This document shows, piece after piece, positions 62,811 to 64,000 of a stretch of 64,000 nt of DNA; within the stretch, counting starts at the first letter, position 1, and each line of letters starts with the position of its first letter. A program made the translations under genes and the position numbers. Below the pieces are notes generated by a model that made no database searches, was not told where the DNA came from, and saw only the letters and a list, made by a program, of their open reading frames with translations. The stretch is from Microlunatus flavus (lineage in GTDB: Bacteria > Actinomycetota > Actinomycetes > Propionibacteriales > Propionibacteriaceae), in assembly GCF_900110855.1 (NCBI RefSeq), contig NZ_FOFA01000009.1:171318-235317 (forward strand). The letters are read 5' to 3'.

Positions 62811-63617
62811 ATGCTGGCGATCGGCGAGTTCTCGCGCCTGACGCACCTGAGCGTGCGGACGCTGCGGCGCTACCACGAGGCGGGCCTGCTCGAGCCGGAG
62901 CTGGTGGACGCCTCGAGCGGCTACCGCTACTACGCCGTCGACCAGATTCCGACCGCCCAGGTGATCCACCGGCTCCGCGAGCTGGACGTGCCGCTCCCCG
63001 ACGTCCGGCGCATCCTGCGGTCGCCCGACCCGGGCCGGCGCGCCGCCCTGGTCGCCGAGCACCTCGGCCGCCTGGAGTCCGAGCTGGCCCGGACCCGCGC
63101 CGCGGTCGTCTCGCTGCGCCGCCTGCTCGCTCCGGAGCCGGCGCCGCTGCAGGTCGAGCTGCGCGCGGAGCCGGCGGTCACGGTGGCCGCGGTCGAGGAC
63201 GAGGTGGACGAGGACGACGTCGTGGCCTGGTACGCCGGGGCGATGGCCGAGCTCGACGCGGCGCTCGGCGCGGCGGCCCACGCCGGACCGGCCGGCGGGC
63301 TGTTCGACAACGCGCTCTTCGAGCACGGCCGGGGACGGGTGCTGCTCTACCGGCCCTCCGCGGAGCCACCCACCCGCGGGCGCGTCCACCCCGTGACGCT
63401 GCCCGCCGCCGAGCTCGTCGTGACCACCCACGCCGGCGAGCACGACGGCATCGAGGTGACGTACGGCGAGCTCGGCTCCTGGGTCGTCCGGAACGCGCTG
63501 ACCGTGGCCGGGCCGGTCCGGGAGCGCTACCTCGTGACCCCGCAGGACACCGACGACAGCGCCGCCTGGCGCACCGAGATCGGGTGGCCCGTGTTCCGCC
63601 TGGCCACGAGCCCCTGA
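62811..63617 (+). CDS. MerR-family regulator with effector-binding domain
   Basis: The 268-residue protein has a MerR DNA-binding start (IGEFSRLTHLSVRTLRRYHEAGLLEP, then SGYRYYAVDQIPTAQVIHRLRELD), a dimer helix, and a GyrI-like effector domain from about 115. Such regulators bind large aromatic or cationic drugs and turn on exporters or enzymes. The C-terminal half has VVAWYAGAMAELDAAL and YLVTPQDTDDSAAWRTEIGWPVF. The ATG at 62811 lies ten bases after the dyad. It probably controls itself and the divergent SnoaL-SDR unit. Confidence 0.88.
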   Translation: MLAIGEFSRLTHLSVRTLRRYHEAGLLEPELVDASSGYRYYAVDQIPTAQVIHRLRELDVPLPDVRRILRSPDPGRRAALVAEHLGRLESELARTRAAVVSLRRLLAPEPAPLQVELRAEPAVTVAAVEDEVDEDDVVAWYAGAMAELDAALGAAAHAGPAGGLFDNALFEHGRGRVLLYRPSAEPPTRGRVHPVTLPAAELVVTTHAGEHDGIEVTYGELGSWVVRNALTVAGPVRERYLVTPQDTDDSAAWRTEIGWPVFRLATSP

Positions 63618-63706
63618 GGCACGACCCGCGACCGGACACCGGTGGGCCTGTCTGGTTCCGCTTGAGGCTTGACGGTTGAGTACCGGTTGATCCTTGACAC
63701 TCTGAA

Positions 63707-64000
63707 TCAGACTCTAGGCCGCGGGCGGCTGCCGGCGGCGTGCTTCTTCCTCACCTCCCCGCTGCTGGTCCGGGTCACGGTCTTGAGCAGCTCGGAGCCG
63801 ATCCAGAACTGCAGGACCTGGTCGGTGACGAGGACGTCGCATCGCGAGCCGGCGCGGTGCTTGCCGACGCTGACTTGCTGCCAGGCCACGCAGACGACGC
63901 CGTTCGGGCCGACCTTGCGACTGACCCAGCCGTCGCCGTCCCGGTCCGCGGCGCAGGCGGGCTCCACCGCCGCGCGAGCGAGCGCCGCAGGTTCCTCACC
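63707..64000 (-). CDS. IS481-type transposase, C-terminal fragment cut by window edge
   Basis: The frame is open from the window edge to a TGA at 63707-63709 and encodes about 97 residues. VSRKVGPNGVVCVAWQQVSVGKHRAG and then LQFWIGSELLKTVTRTSSGEVRKK match the C-terminal end of IS481-family transposases in outline. The catalytic core would lie beyond the window. The terminal inverted repeat of the element was not identified. In the space before it, TTGA occurs at 63662, 63669, 63676, 63687 and 63694. Confidence 0.75.
   Translation of the reverse strand, partial: GEEPAALARAAVEPACAADRDGDGWVSRKVGPNGVVCVAWQQVSVGKHRAGSRCDVLVTDQVLQFWIGSELLKTVTRTSSGEVRKKHAAGSRPRPRV

Overview
This window is chromosomal DNA of a very GC-rich actinobacterium. 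The evidence is menaquinone genes (menE-menA), an F420-type luciferase-like oxidoreductase, a Cds1-type cysteine desulfhydrase, small actinobacterial families (DUF427, DUF4287, CGNR/ABATE regulators) and frequent GTG starts. Many genes are chained by 4-base GTGA or ATGA overlaps. I could not name the genus; Propionibacteriales is a guess from gene style. No rRNA, tRNA, CRISPR array or prophage was seen. The only transposase is a fragment at the right edge.

Layout. 1-4.7 kb: menE (cut by the window edge), menA, a membrane family-2 glycosyltransferase and a lipoprotein. 4.9-13.3 kb: cds1, an RNase HI fusion, a YeaQ/YmgE-type membrane protein, a LuxR-type response regulator, and an envelope-polymer set (glycosyltransferase, CDP-alcohol phosphotransferase, TagF-like protein) followed by gnd. 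13.4-16.9 kb: a LuxR-type regulator, a divergent 48-residue secreted peptide, and a protealysin-like M4 protease that appears to carry its own emfourin-like inhibitor domain. 17-25.7 kb: ZIP transporter, ankyrin protein, universal stress protein, TerC, DUF427, a DUF2090 protein and a frameshifted phosphoketolase gene. 25.7-33.5 kb: three glycosyltransferases (one with a palindrome inside its coding sequence), a secreted phosphoesterase, catalase and a lipase. 33.6-41.2 kb: an ArsR-like regulator with an MFS exporter, then a four-gene coupled operon (DUF4062-STAND ATPase, LolA-like protein, ABC ATPase, ABC permease). 41.3-46.5 kb: acetyltransferase, a hybrid phosphorelay kinase behind a tiny leader ORF, and DUF4287. 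46.8-51.8 kb: a five-gene trypsin-like/MoxR/DUF58/VWA/VWA operon. 52-63.6 kb: mostly small enzymes and their regulators (short-chain dehydrogenases, epoxide hydrolase, CGNR and MarR and MerR regulators, a RHH-MazF pair). 63.7-64 kb: the C-terminal end of an IS481-type transposase.

Two themes cross the window. First, at least thirteen genes have a TANNNT hexamer exactly six or seven bases before their start codon, with no ribosome binding site; this is the layout of leaderless transcripts, and it helps choose starts. Several of these promoters carry clear dyad operators next to regulator genes. Second, intergenic spaces between convergent genes hold repeats: a 48-bp tandem unit with an inverted copy, and an element of about 85 bp present at 4.7 kb and, inverted, at 35.5 kb. 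Very long near-perfect hairpins also occur after catalase and, in frame, inside a glycosyltransferase gene.
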